The translations under genes and the position numbers were made by a program. From Loripinus fragilis (taxonomy: Eukaryota; Mollusca; Bivalvia; Lucinida; Lucinidae), in the NCBI GenBank assembly GCA_964019695.1, contig OZ026515.1, positions 138,218,549-138,282,548 on the forward strand: 64,000 nt of DNA, read 5' to 3'. The notes below the pieces were generated by a model that ran no database searches, had not been told where the DNA came from, and saw only the letters and a list, made by a program, of their open reading frames with translations. Shown here in pieces: positions 23,248-34,491 of this stretch; position 1 is the stretch's first letter, and each line of letters starts with the position of its first letter.

Positions 23248-24135
23248 TCATATTATGTTTAGGATGCTTGCCAATATAAGTACAACTACAGACATCTTAG
23301 TGGCTGGAGAATCATTCAAAAGAACATGTATGTTTGGGATGACTTGTAAATTGATATTTTGACAAGCCAGGTCGAGACAATCAGTGAACTTTGTAAAACT
23401 TAACATGTAGTCAAGCGTGAAAGTAATTGTTCCGTTGCTGATCTGGAAGGCCAAATCGTCCAGGATCTCCGTCATGGTTGCTGTTGGGACTCCTGTAAAC
23501 TTGATGTCATACATAGATCTTGAGCCAAGGAGAACGTCGAAAGGGACTTCATTAGCACTCATACTTTGTCCGATAAACGCAAACCACTGCACGCCTTTAT
23601 TCTTCCATTCAAGTTGATTTGCCAATTGATGGACGATGATGTCTGCTGTTGGTCCGTAGTCCATGTCCCGCTGGATCTTTTCGGCCGTCAGTCTGAACAT
23701 GCGCAATCCAAGTTCCTGACTATTTCTTGTATAATCTAACCCTTGCAATACTGTACTTGGGCACCGATTAGTGACATTCAGCAAACCTTTTAAGCTTGGT
23801 ATAACCGCTGTTTTAAATCCACCTTTGACAGTCCAGAAAATCTTGCCCCAGTCTGAAAGAGCAAGATCACATATTGACGGTTCTCCTGGATAAGGCGCTT
23901 GATAGCAAGGAGGGTGGGTTTCTAAAGCGAATGTCTTTACTGCCGTGCACGTCATGTCAACATACGGTCGTATAATTGGGACCAACTTCACTTGAATACA
24001 TTTACGTACGGCATCTAGCCACCGTTGGCCTTGAGCTGTTAAATTGGCTCTGTTTCCGGAGTACAATCGGCAGAACTCTGATGCATACTGCACTGCGTAT
24101 CCATTTGCGTAGTTGGCAGGACATGTATGTCGCGT
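23248..24135 (-). CDS. exon 3: C-terminal extracellular domain with likely GPI signal
   Basis: Last coding exon, residues 123-417, ending TGA at 23250-23248. An ORF scan would start at an internal GTG (24093), but the frame is open back to the acceptor. Near the start are GYAVQYASEFCRLY and GQRWLDAVRKCIQ, then HPPCYQAPYPGEPSICDL and SDWGKIFWTVKGGF. Four N-glycosylation sequons are visible (NLT, NVT, NGT, NDS). The last 16 or so residues (MSVVVLILASILNII) are hydrophobic and follow a small-residue stretch NDSPATK, which suggests GPI anchoring or a membrane tail. The cysteine pattern with a G-Q/K-x-(W/F)-(L/V)-x-x-(A/S)-x-x-C-(I/L) stretch recalls stanniocalcin, but this is a weak resemblance from memory and I give no name. 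Confidence 0.88.
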   Translation of the reverse strand, partial: TRHTCPANYANGYAVQYASEFCRLYSGNRANLTAQGQRWLDAVRKCIQVKLVPIIRPYVDMTCTAVKTFALETHPPCYQAPYPGEPSICDLALSDWGKIFWTVKGGFKTAVIPSLKGLLNVTNRCPSTVLQGLDYTRNSQELGLRMFRLTAEKIQRDMDYGPTADIIVHQLANQLEWKNKGVQWFAFIGQSMSANEVPFDVLLGSRSMYDIKFTGVPTATMTEILDDLAFQISNGTITFTLDYMLSFTKFTDCLDLACQNINLQVIPNIHVLLNDSPATKMSVVVLILASILNII

Positions 24136-24210
24136 CTAAAATACAAGAAATACAGGATCTTACATGATAGCTCATTATTTTTGGATTGATTAAACGGGTT
24201 GAAACAAAAT

Positions 24211-24403
24211 GAGCCGTGACATGTGATGGCATTTTTACAAGTGTGGACTCAGACAGCCTGTACAGCCTCCTATTACAGGTAACTTAGATATTTCAAAAAT
24301 GATATTCAAGCGACTAGCAAAGGCTCTGATCAGACTGCGCGTATGCGCAGACTGATCTGAGGCTTTGCTGGTCGAAACATTGTTGGAAATCTCATGTTGT
24401 ACG
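24211..24403. mobile_element. MITE family G, copy 3 (truncated), in intron 2
   Basis: Left end GAGCCGTGACATGTGAT and right end ...ATTGTTGGAAATCTCATG. The core reads GCTCTGATCAGACTGCGCGT then ATGCGCAGACTGATCTGAGG, a long palindrome. It lies within 80 bases of exon 3. Confidence 0.75.
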
Positions 24404-25460
24404 TTTCTCAAAAGGTTTTAAATAATGGACTCAAATAACTGAACACGAAAATGTCAGATTCTGAAGCATTGCATAACGGTCTTTACCTCTGGCTGTGTAT
24501 AAGAGCCCTTTTCTTAGTTTCATCACACTGTGTTAATTTGATTTTATTGTTTCACAATGATGAAACATTGCGTCAAAAGGGAAGCCTCCATGCGAACTAG
24601 ACAATATTTGTGTTTTAACAACGGCAGTAGGACGAAGATTCGGCTGGTTTATACACTGCTAAAAATATTTAAAGGAACACATGATAATTTTTCCATAGGT
24701 GATAATGTTGACTCCTGGTCTATAGACAAGCTATATATTTCACTAAACAATAAGGCAGAAACCACATTTTTATATCTTTGCAAAGAGAGTCAAAGTATTG
24801 GGCCAAAAAAAGGTTTTTGACAAAACAATCGCTGCTCAAGTTCATGGCTCAAATTTTGTAACTTTTAATTTTCTTGAACTTGACGACTTTTTCTGGAACT
24901 CAGTAGAATCTTTGGAAATTTTTAATATCATAACCTAATGATTTCTGCAACATTAAAATGCTACTGAATGTACAGAAATGATGGTGTTGTGGTGTTTGGT
25001 TGAAAAAATCGTCTTTAAATTTTGATTGAAAAAAGGGGATTTTTAACAAAATTCTTTTTTTATATAAAGTGTTCCATGGAGATTTCTGGAAAAGGATTAC
25101 TTCATTTTCATCAAGAAACATCATCCTTGATTGGTTACCACAATAATCACAGGACAAACATGTTTTTGCCTTATCAATCCAACTCTTGTTATGAGTCGGA
25201 CTATGAGTGCATTTGTATTGTGGTCAATGGCAAAACACGCGGTGTTCCTTTAAATATTTTGAGCAGTGTATTTGAGCCCTCGCTTACTTTGGCTGTTGTC
25301 CGTTCTAAGGTTAGCGGTATGTTCTGCTACACTTTTGTTTAATTAAAGACGGATAACCTGTGATCCGTCCATCCGCCTATCAGTCTGTTGTGCTTGTCCT
25401 TTAATTTTTGAGCGGGATGTTATTTGGCACAGTGAATGCCTATTAAGTGTAGATAACAGA
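24404..25460. other. intron 2 sequence without recognised features
   Basis: AT-rich with several short ORFs on both strands (for example 25022-25342 plus) that show no motif, no low-complexity bias and no conserved neighbour. Nothing is called. Confidence 0.4.
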
Positions 25461-25644
25461 AAATATACAGATTAGCAATTTGACATTGGAGTCAACGGTA
25501 AATGGCATATATACTAAAATCTGCCTTATGGCTTGTTACGCGAACACCTATAATTATATTTTTTACCATACCACCAATCAGCTCATGCTTCCAATAGATG
25601 GAAACACAGAACCAATATTATCACAAAATGAAGTAAAACAACTA

Positions 25645-25709
<65 letters not shown>

Positions 25710-25802
25710 GAGATGTTTGCAAAGCTAAAAAGGACCGTTAGAATTGTAAATTCCAGAAAACCTATAATACATTGGAGTCAAAGGTCAATGTCACATATAA
25801 GT

Positions 25803-25868
<66 letters not shown>

Positions 25869-26420
25869 GAGATGTTTGCAAAGCTAGAAAGGACAGTAAC
25901 AATTGTAAAAATTCTATTATGTATAGAGGTTATTCATATTTGACACAATATTTGCCTGTTGTGTGTAGATTACAACGAATATCTCAGAAAACCTAAAAAA
26001 CATTGGAGTCAAAGGTCAATGTCACATATACGTAAAATCTGTCTATTGCGTGTAATGCAAAATATACTTAAATCTTTTTTGACATTCTGATCTCTCGTAA
26101 AGCGAATTTCTCTTTCATTTTTGATTATTGATGCTCATATTTAGCATAATGGTTGCTTATGAATAGTAGATTAGGTTTCAAATTACTAGTATTACCTTGG
26201 TGTCGTACTTATATGTCAAATATACATACCATCTGTATTATTACCAACAGTCTGAACTCCGTGTTTCGTTTTTGGCACCGCGCTTGCTTATGGTGTGTTG
26301 ATGCAAAGTGAGGTTTCAAATTACCAAATTGAATATAAAACCTTTGGAGTCGAATGTCAAGGTCAAATCTACTAAAACTTTGTATTACAGTTTGTAAAAT
26401 GCACATTGATAGCAAAACTC
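25460..26420. repeat. tandem family with two (TC)n tracts
   Basis: Near-perfect TC tracts at 25650-25707 and 25808-25866 are each followed by TGCGAGATGTTTGCAAAGCT. The phrase CATTGGAGTCAAAGGTCAAT occurs between and after them, with diverged copies at 25484 and 26342. It is a degenerate tandem array with expanded microsatellites. Confidence 0.8.
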
Positions 26421-27462
26421 TATTTTTATGAGGGGAGATAAATCGCTATCTAGGTACACTCAATGACGATTTTGATGCCATGGTATAGTAGATTCGTAAC
26501 ATTTAAAGCATTTCCGCGTTGAGGAAAGAAATATTAAATGTTAATTAACTGTAGTCTAGGAAACATTATATGAATCCAGACTGTAAGGATGTAGACCGTG
26601 AGCTGCTAATAGACCCCCAGGGGGAATTTTGTACACTATGATTTTCTAAAACTACATTATATAAAAAGCAAAATGACACATGTTGGCTTTCTGGCAGTTG
26701 GGGCGTTACCGTGTAACAGCCATGTTAACTACGTTACCGTAAAACATCTCCAAATCCTATTGTGCAAATACAAAGCTATACATAATTTTTATTTATCCAC
26801 ATGCTGATTGTCTTAAAAGCACGTAATAAATACAGAAAATAGCCAGTATGCGTTAAAACAACATATGCGTACTATTTTGCAGTTATATACGTTACTTTAC
26901 TTAAAATAAACTACTATTTACTCCTGTGCAATCACTAGACCATGTGCTGCCAAAATACCTCCGAGGAGAAATTTTGTATACTATGATTTTCTAAATTCAC
27001 ATTATATAAGCCACAAAAAATGCATGTTAGCTTTTTATGGGCTGGGACATTACCCTGCAATTGCAGAGTTTACTATGTTACCATAAAATAATAGGAACTC
27101 CTTTAGCGTAAATATCAAAATTATTCCTTATTCTTACAAATCAGTATTATCTTGAAATTGAAAATAAATGACAAGCAGTATAATTTTAACTCATTTAGGT
27201 AACTTACATGCTGTTGCATACGTTACTTTCTTTTGAATACATTAATTAAATGCAAAAAGTGCATTATATGAGTTTAAACTCCTAATGGGCATAAATTACT
27301 GCCAATTTAGGGTTCAGTAATGAGAGAAATAATGAAAAGCGTCTTTTATATGTGAAATTAAACTATGACAAAAGCACAGGTGACTTTAACTCAAAGCACA
27401 TAAAATGCTATTTTAATTAAGAGTTTTCTCATTAAATATGTAAACATCACTAATAGAAATTA

Positions 27463-27525
27463 CCGCGGCCCCTCGGTCTTGAGTCAAGCACTCTACCATT
27501 GAGCCACTGCACTCCCTCAGCTATT
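27463..27525 (-). mobile_element. SINE head fragment
   Basis: Minus strand: GAGTGCAGTGGCTCAATGGT then AGAGTGCTTGACTCAAGACC, the tRNA-like head (A box region) of the same SINE family as 32798-33005. The rest is missing. Confidence 0.65.
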
Positions 27526-27529
27526 GATT

Positions 27530-30400
27530 ACAACAACTATAATAAAAACAACTCAGGACGAAAGCTAGCTAACAATATGTAAAATTTTAATCCAATTCAG
27601 GCATGGTTAACATTGAGAAATAAACAATTTATATAGGTGTTATCCCTGAACCTACAATGAAAACTGAAGTTCTTTTTAATCCTAACAAATTCTATCCCAA
27701 ATATGGTACCCAACATGCCTGTCCCTATGGTTATAATACTTATGGAAGTAATCAGCATGTCTAGTTTGGCGCAGGAAGAATATAAATAATCTTGGTAACA
27801 TGCATAACAAGAATATTGAAGGAGATTATTACACTTATCACCTGTTTTGCCTGTTTCTACAATTTTGTGAAGCTTTTAAACAGCTAGCTAGGGCAGCATT
27901 TGTTTAAAATGTTCAATTTAGTCATATATATAAAAGAGATAAGTTACTGCTTGCATTGTTAGTAATATATTATAGACATGACTAAATGACAGGGCTTCAA
28001 CTGTTCATTTGGATTTTTATTTGAATTATTTCTGTCAATTAGAATAATAGTTTAATAGTGTAATTTTGTTTTATATTAAATTTGGTACTAAGCATGCCAC
28101 ATAGAAACATGGTCATTTTTTATGAAGTTGCATCCTATTTATCCTTTGGATATTTCAAATCAAGCTCAATAGATTATAACTAGTAACAAAGAATAAATCA
28201 AATGAGCCAGCACAATTGATTTGGTACAAGTACTCATTGCAGGGTCAAGAAAGGATGGCTTAGGGAAGCCTTATAAATGTGCAGACTCACAAGAACCTTT
28301 GCTGTTTGCATCCACAAAGTATAAATACATAGATGCAGACTCAGACAAGAATTAGTATGGCTAGCTCGACTGCATCAGCAAGAGTAATAAATGGATCCGA
28401 TATATTTGCTAATATGTGATAACTACCAAAATCCCACATGCTGGTCAAATCTTCATTTGAGTGCTTTATAAATTACAATAAATGAGATCAACAATTATTT
28501 TTTTCATGTAAAGGCAATACTGTTAAAAATAAATCTGATATAATGTTTCAGTAGTTGGTATTCAATATCATAAACACATGTAACATGAATGACAATAGAG
28601 TCTGTAAAGTCACACTGCGGTCAATATCTGAACTTTATGGTATTCTTTTCAATGTGAAAGAAATATGATTTGTTTTGGAGATGGTTAAATGAAAAGACCC
28701 ATGGTAATTAGAAATGCATAGATACTTACCACCAAAATCATGTACATGTATACTTTGTTAACATTGCATGTCAGTCTATCATTGATGACAATGTTTATAT
28801 GGAGTTGAGTGTTCTCCCAATACTTTTTGTCAGAACAGTTGTTGCTAAAACTACCAATACATGTAAGTAATATTTCATGACTGCACTTTTCACTTTAAAT
28901 ATTTTACTTTTCCATCCAACATTCTAAAACAACATTATGAAATCTTTTTTTACATCAACATAGATGTCCAATTAGGCCCAGCCTTATTCTGACAAATAAA
29001 GTCCTATAAATTTAAATTGGTATTGTAAGTAACAATTGATTTGTTTCATGGATATGATCATATCACTAGTTATTATAGTCATGTAAACTTCACCATTATC
29101 ACTTATTTCTCCCATTTCACAGAAATATTTGTTCTAAATAAACCATTCACTGATAAATTTACATTGCTTAAGCAAATGATCAGAAGAACTATGTTGATTT
29201 AATTATCAGTTTCATCCATTAAACAATGAACTTCAAAACTATGCTGAAGATAAACTAAAGTCTATTTAAAGCCAAAAGTAAAGTAATGCATCAACATATG
29301 TATACGCAAATACATCAATGTCAGTATAAAATTTGATTTGGAGACAGTCTCTTCAAACAGAATATGATTACATACACTTATAATGCATAGTATCTATGTA
29401 GCATATATCAATTTTTGCTCAACCAACTTACAAATACTTGATTCTATCTGAGTTGTAATAGCACAAATGTTTTGTATGCTACAACCTACCATACAACATT
29501 TAATAAAAAAATGTTATTGTAGATGAACCAAAATATACTAGGAATACCAGCGTGTATTGTGTTACTGACTATGTTTGTATAATTTGAACAACAGTTAACT
29601 GGGTACACAAAATATTTTGGTTGTTGTTAAATAAGTGACTAGATTAAACTTAGTCTTCTTCCGATAAGTAATACAAAAATATAAATCCACCATACATAAA
29701 CATTTCAGACTCAACTCAATTTAATACTGTATTTCACAGCATTTTAGACTTACATAGTACCTTGTGATATGTTTTATATGGTAATATATGTTACTTTAAC
29801 AATTTTGACAGAACATGGGATCTTATCCTTATTGAGAGCAAAATTGTCCTTGTTAATAAGGTTTAATACCTATATCATTGGCCATACGACATTTTTTTGT
29901 TTTAAAAAAGTTCTAAAATAAACTATTTCAGAAAAGTAAATATGATTTGACATAATCTCTTAATAAGAACTGATGAGTTCTATTATGGACAAACTAGTAT
30001 CTTTATGTATATTTAACAAAAAAATCAGTTCTGAAAATGAAATAAAATACCCTTTAATGTACCATTTAGGGAATTAAGCAATATATATAGAAAGCCTTAA
30101 AGTTTGTAACATACGTTACATATTGCCAATTAGCAAGAAACTGATACTTTACAACAGAAATAATGTTTAATATCATTTTTCATTCTTGTTTATCAACATA
30201 AAGCTCATGTTTGATGTTTAAAAGCTTACAGATAGGATTACATGCTTTGTTTTTTAAATGAAAAGGTTCTTACAGTACATATCGTTTTCTTAGGTGTTAT
30301 CATATTCAACAGCTTATTACTTCTGAAGTTTTTGTGATAGAAGCAAGATGTTTGCAGTTTTGAAATGGTCAGTTAATTGTCTTTTAGAGACATGTAATTT
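27530..30400. other. AT-rich non-coding interior of the 4.2-kb block
   Basis: Very AT-rich, without a readable ORF, palindrome or tandem array that I can point to. It is the longest featureless stretch in the window and is intronic. Confidence 0.5.
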
Positions 30401-30799
30401 GAATCTAAAATATTTATTGAGAAGTTTATAAAAAGAAACTACATAACAAAATATCGATTATTTAATAGGGTGTAGTAGAAAATGTAACGTAAATGACACA
30501 ATAATGGGCTTAAATTACTCTAACATACATCAGTATCTGCAAGAAATTAACTGTTCTTATATATTACATGACTGTTTAGCCAAATTGAATAGTTCAAGCA
30601 CCGTTTTAATAGCCTTAATTTTATGTTTTTGTTTTTCAAAAAAATGTGGGGTAACGTATTTAACACGCTGTAGCACCCAAACCCAAGATGGCCAACATGT
30701 TGTAAAACATTCATTAGATATTGTACTTTAAGAAAAACATAGTCTACAAAGTTCCCCCTGGGGGGAGCAAAACCCTTAGTAGCTCAACGACAGAAACGC

Positions 30800-31770
30800 A
30801 TTTTTTTTACTTTAGAAAAACTTTAAAAAATATCATGCATGGTCTTGTCAAAATGTATGTGATGCGCTGTCCTTTTTGTTGGACAATATTTTTATTCGAT
30901 TTGGCACCAAGTTGTATAGGCAAGTAGTTTGGATTCCTATGGGCACTATTTGTGCTCCCTTGGTTGCAGATTTATTCCTGTTTTGTTATGAAAAGTACTT
31001 TATGATGTCTCTTTCTGATGATAGGCAGGCTGATATTAATGATGCTTTTAACACTTCATCCAGATATTTGGACGATATTTTTAACATTAATAATGTTTAT
31101 TTTGACACTATGGTAAGTCAAATATACCCTTCAGAGCTCCAACGTAATAAAGCAAATACCTCTGATACCGAAGCCGTGTTTTTAGACCTCCATTTGTCAA
31201 TTTCTTATGATATTGTTTCTACCAAAATTTATGATAAAATTTGTTGTTTTGAAATTGTCAATTTCCCATTTTTAGATAGTGATGTTCCTCGCTCTACATC
31301 GTATTGAGTCTATATCTCTAAACTCATTCGTTTTGCTAGAGCATCTAGCCATGTTGCTGACTTCAACACTCGCAATAAATTGTTAACTCAGAAACTTCTT
31401 AAACAAGGCTATCGGTATCATAAACTTTGCAAAACCTTTTCTAAATTTTATAAAAGATTCTATGATTTGATATCTAAATTCCAAATAGGACTTCAATCTC
31501 TATTGCGCCAAGGACTTTCGGAACCTGAATTCTATGGGGACTTGGTGTACATATTGAATAAGATTGTTGGCTCTAATAATTTTCAGCGCACTTCATTAAA
31601 ATAATTTCCCATTATAAAAAGATTGGCTATGACATTTATGTATTGCAACAGACTGCATGCTTGGTGGTCAACCCAATCATGGTTGGTAACTTTGCTTTCC
31701 TCTTTAATTGCATGCTGGTGGGTCGGACTTCAGACTCTATGACGGTTCCGACTTAAAGACTTATCTATTG
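30800..31770 (+). pseudogene. reverse transcriptase relic (Penelope-like?), copy 1
   Basis: Plus-strand RT remnant. After a frameshift near 30860 it reads LSFLLDNIFIRFG, IPMGTICAPLVADLFLFCYE (RT finger/palm motif), SRYLDDIFNINN (catalytic YLDD), FLDLHLSI, KIYDK and FPFLDSDVPRSTSY. A stop (TGA at 31305, where the sister copy has Gly) is followed in frame by VYISKLIRFARA, GYRYHKL and EPEFYGDLVY. Another frameshift precedes GYDIYVLQQTACLVVNP and VGRTSDSMT. The family is common in invertebrate genomes; Penelope-like is my best guess, without a visible GIY-YIG endonuclease. Inactive. Confidence 0.85.
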
Positions 31771-32435
31771 ATGAGATGGTAGGGGCCTGATGCTTTGGCT
31801 GTTTGTCCGGCCCAAAGGGGTTTACCTGTTGGTTTCTTTTAGTCCAGAATTCAGTTTTATTCACTGTTGAGTCCTTATCTTTGCTTTATCTCCTTTATAT
31901 ATCTTGATTTATATGTTCTAGGAGATGATGCATTGATAAGTTGGGGGTCTTTCATGCAAACCAAACATTTATGTGTCTTGATCCACATCTGAACTAAGGG
32001 TGAGGTTGTTGCACAGTTAAGGCCCTGTCACACTACGACGTATAGCACCAACGTGCGCCGACGTATGAAAAAATATCCAATACGTCGGCATACGCTAAAG
32101 TCGAATGAAAATATTCAGAGAAATACTCTTTCTGAGCGTATCCAAAGCGTATGCTGAACATTTTGAAATTATATATAACGCATGTCTAGCGTATGAGAAA
32201 CTTATTCATAACTTATCTATGGCGTAACATAACTTATGCAAACGTATAACAGCGTATGCCCAGCGTATCCTTAGCGTTCTCGACTTATGAAGAACTTATG
32301 CACAATGATCGTCTTACTTATATCGAACTTATGCAAAGTGTGCTCCGAGCTATTGAGTGATTTCAGCTATAATCAAACGGGGTAGCTCTCGAAGAACCAA
32401 GTCATTACAAAAGTTGGTGTGTAACAGTTAGCATC

Positions 32436-32735
32436 ATGCCATCAAAGAGACCAAGGAAAAATGCATGAATTGGCCGACCCAATTAAACTTCATCCTTATC
32501 ATGTGCAAGTCCACCCTCGTCTCCATCGTCATCTCACCATTCCGACGATGATTCTAATAACCACTTTTCTGATGATGAAGGCCAACATCGCCCTCTTTCA
32601 GACTCAAATGCTTCCTCGTTAGTAACTGTGTTGGCAACTTCAGCCACTGTGGTGGCTTCTCTAGAGTCATCCTCATCTGAGGATCCAGATGACACGCGGA
32701 AGAGGGCCAGAAAGATTACATTTTGTCAGATATAG
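32436..32735 (+). pseudogene. second Harbinger ORF relic, acidic/basic protein
   Basis: From ATG at 32436 one frame runs 100 codons to TAG at 32735 with two internal stops (codons 11 and 17). It begins MPSKRPRKN, then a serine-rich run, HSDDDSNNHFSDDEG, and ends SSSSEDPDDTRKRARKITF. Harbinger elements carry a second DNA-binding (Myb/SANT-type) gene besides the transposase; this could be its remnant, but no Myb domain is visible in what is left. Confidence 0.5.
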
Positions 32736-32736
32736 T

Positions 32737-33372
32737 ATGTCAACCCTCAGGAGTGTTTGGACAAGCCAGTACTTCATCTTTGTATTCGTCATACTCGTTT
32801 TTTGTTTGTTTGTTTGATTTGATTCTTTACGTCCCATCAACAATCTTTCAGTTAAACAGGGACGTGTCTTTCTGGGTTGAACCAGTACTAAGCTAGGATA
32901 AATGTGTCTTGCTCAAGGACCACAACGCAGTGACATCGGTGAGGCTCGAACCCGTGGCCCCTCGGTCTCGAGTCAAGCGCTCTACCACTGAGCCACTGCG
33001 CTCCCTCGTCATACTTGTCTCACCACTAGTGAAATGGTACTGTGTGGGACTCTCCAGCCGAACTTCATTGAGGCATACTTGTTACCAGAGGCAAGATGAC
33101 TTACGGTCAGGGAAAGCTTCAGGCCGGGCTCGCCGAGGGACTCCCTGTACCGTGTTACATCTTGGTTATCCTTGGACCCACTCTGTCTAGCAGCTGGTCA
33201 AACGTGTCTGGAGGCATGCAGGGGAAGTTGGTGAGTGATACAGGGTCCTCATTACGGAGTTCCATCATAAGCTGATCGTATATACCGAACTCCCGTCGCC
33301 TTCCAATCCATGGCCTCTTTGATGCTGTAAAATGGCTATTTGATACTCTCTTCGTAGCCTCTCAGAGTCTTC
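32737..33372 (-). pseudogene. PIF/Harbinger transposase relic (N-terminal part)
   Basis: Minus strand from MEDSERLRREY (33372). After a frameshift it reads RPWIGRRREFGIYDQLMMEL, RNEDPVSLTNFPCMPPDTF and DQLLDRVGPRIT. After another shift it reads TRYRESLGEPGLKLSLTVSH, LASGNKYASMKFGWRVPHST and ISLVVRQV. Beyond the SINE at 32798-33005 it continues YDEYKDEVLACPNTPEG. The order and motifs match animal Harbinger/HARBI1-type transposases up to just before the catalytic domain; the DDE part is deleted, the sequence passing straight into the other ORF. Confidence 0.85.
32798..33005 (-). mobile_element. SINE inserted in the Harbinger transposase
   Basis: On the minus strand: head GAGCGCAGTGGCTCAGTGGT, AGAGCGC, B box GGGTTCGAGCC, body with CCTTGAGCAAGACACA and GATGGGACGTAAAGAATC, then a (CAAA)n tail. 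Flanked by TCGTCATACTCG (32786-32797) and TCGTCATACTTG (33006-33017), a 12-bp duplication with one change. It interrupts the transposase reading frame. Confidence 0.9.
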
Positions 33373-33425
33373 CATTCTCAACCTCATCAACAAGAATGGT
33401 GGTGTGCTCATCTGTGTCCACTTAG

Positions 33426-34488
33426 TACCCCTATTCCACACAGGCCCCGAATCCCACGAATTGACACAAATTGACAAATATTTGGATTCGTGGCTGAATC
33501 GTACTCAGTTCGTTGTGGTCTTAACTGATTCGCATAGTCCGTAGTGAGTTCTTGCAATTCGTAGGTCTATCGGGAATTCGGCTCAAAAGTTTTGAACTGT
33601 TCAAAACTTTGGCCACGAATTCCCCGATTCGAAAAATCGTGCGTGATTCGTACCAAATTCCTAAGGCATTCTTGGATATCGTAACTGAATTGTAATCGAT
33701 TCGGGGGCGTTTTTGCATTGTTTTGGGCATTCGTAGCTACTCTTAGCTCATTCGTGGGGAATCCGGAGATTAAGCCAAGCAATAAAACCAAGGAAAAGAT
33801 AGCAGAAGGATTTTCCCCAAGGTTAATTACCCCGTCTCGCGCATATGAGCAGTCCTAGAAGTTGAAACAGATTTGGCAGATTCTGGAGCACAATCAGGAT
33901 CAGTCAGTAGCTCCTGGCTGGCGATTTTGCCAATGGCGAACTGCCATATTTTTCCAAGTCAAAGAGTCTGGGTCAGGGCCTCTCGACTTTAACGTAGTTG
34001 TTTTCTTCTAGCTATATAAGAAGCCGTTTTCAACACTCAAGTTGCAGGATCAATTCTACTGCTGCTTTACGAGGAACATTCATTTTGGAACTGATGCCCC
34101 GAAGCATGTACGGGCCTTTTTTATACATTTAGCTATCGTGAGAGAAAATCTCGCGAATCGTGTCGAATCGTCAAGGATTTCTGTTAATTCGTGCCCAATT
34201 CGTGCTGCATTCCGCATATTCTTAACAGATTCGTAATTGATTCCTTAACTTTCGTGCAGCATGCTCTAATGTTATTTTCTAATCGTAGTGAATTCTTGCG
34301 CGATTCCAGCCGAATTGAGCCGTTTCCCCCGAATATTCGTAACGACATCGTATCTGAATCGGGGATGACTCGTAGCTCATCACGATTGGAGAAAAAAAAA
34401 TTAATGAAACCTGACGAATCCCCCCGACTACGAAAAAAATCAATTCGTGGCGATTCGGGCGATTCGCGGCCTGTGTGGAATAGGGGTA
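33426..34488. mobile_element. palindromic pair, element A (1.06 kb)
   Basis: TIR TACCCCTATTCCACACAGGC at the left and its inverse at 34460-34488. Subterminal zones are full of degenerate GAATTCGT words. The middle has a unique core with TATATAAGAAGCCG and, on the minus strand, a short frame MNVPRKAAVELILQLEC. It sits inside the Harbinger element at 32020-36139. Confidence 0.9.
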
Positions 34489-34491
34489 TAA

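Larger units (their letters stand above)
26600..30790. mobile_element. 4.2-kb block bounded by inverted CCCCAGGGGG repeats
   Basis: Left edge: GAGCTGCTAATAGACCCCCAGGGGGAATTTTGTACACTATG near 26600 (given here only as an edge of phrases CCCCCAGGGGGAATTTTGTA and CTATGATTTTCTAAA), with a second copy at about 26938-27110. The right edge at 30740-30790 is the same sequence inverted. The interior has no ORF of 60 codons or more between 26.4 and 30.5 kb. CGTTAC/GTAACG words recur near both edges. A large non-autonomous element is the simplest reading. Confidence 0.6.

Noticed and set aside
24557..25342. Cluster of short plus-strand ORFs between exon 3 and the TC tracts
   Set aside because: Overlapping and opposite frames of similar length, no motifs, and in an intron; chance ORFs.
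25480..25943. ORFs with long Ser-Leu runs
   Set aside because: Translations of the TC microsatellites.
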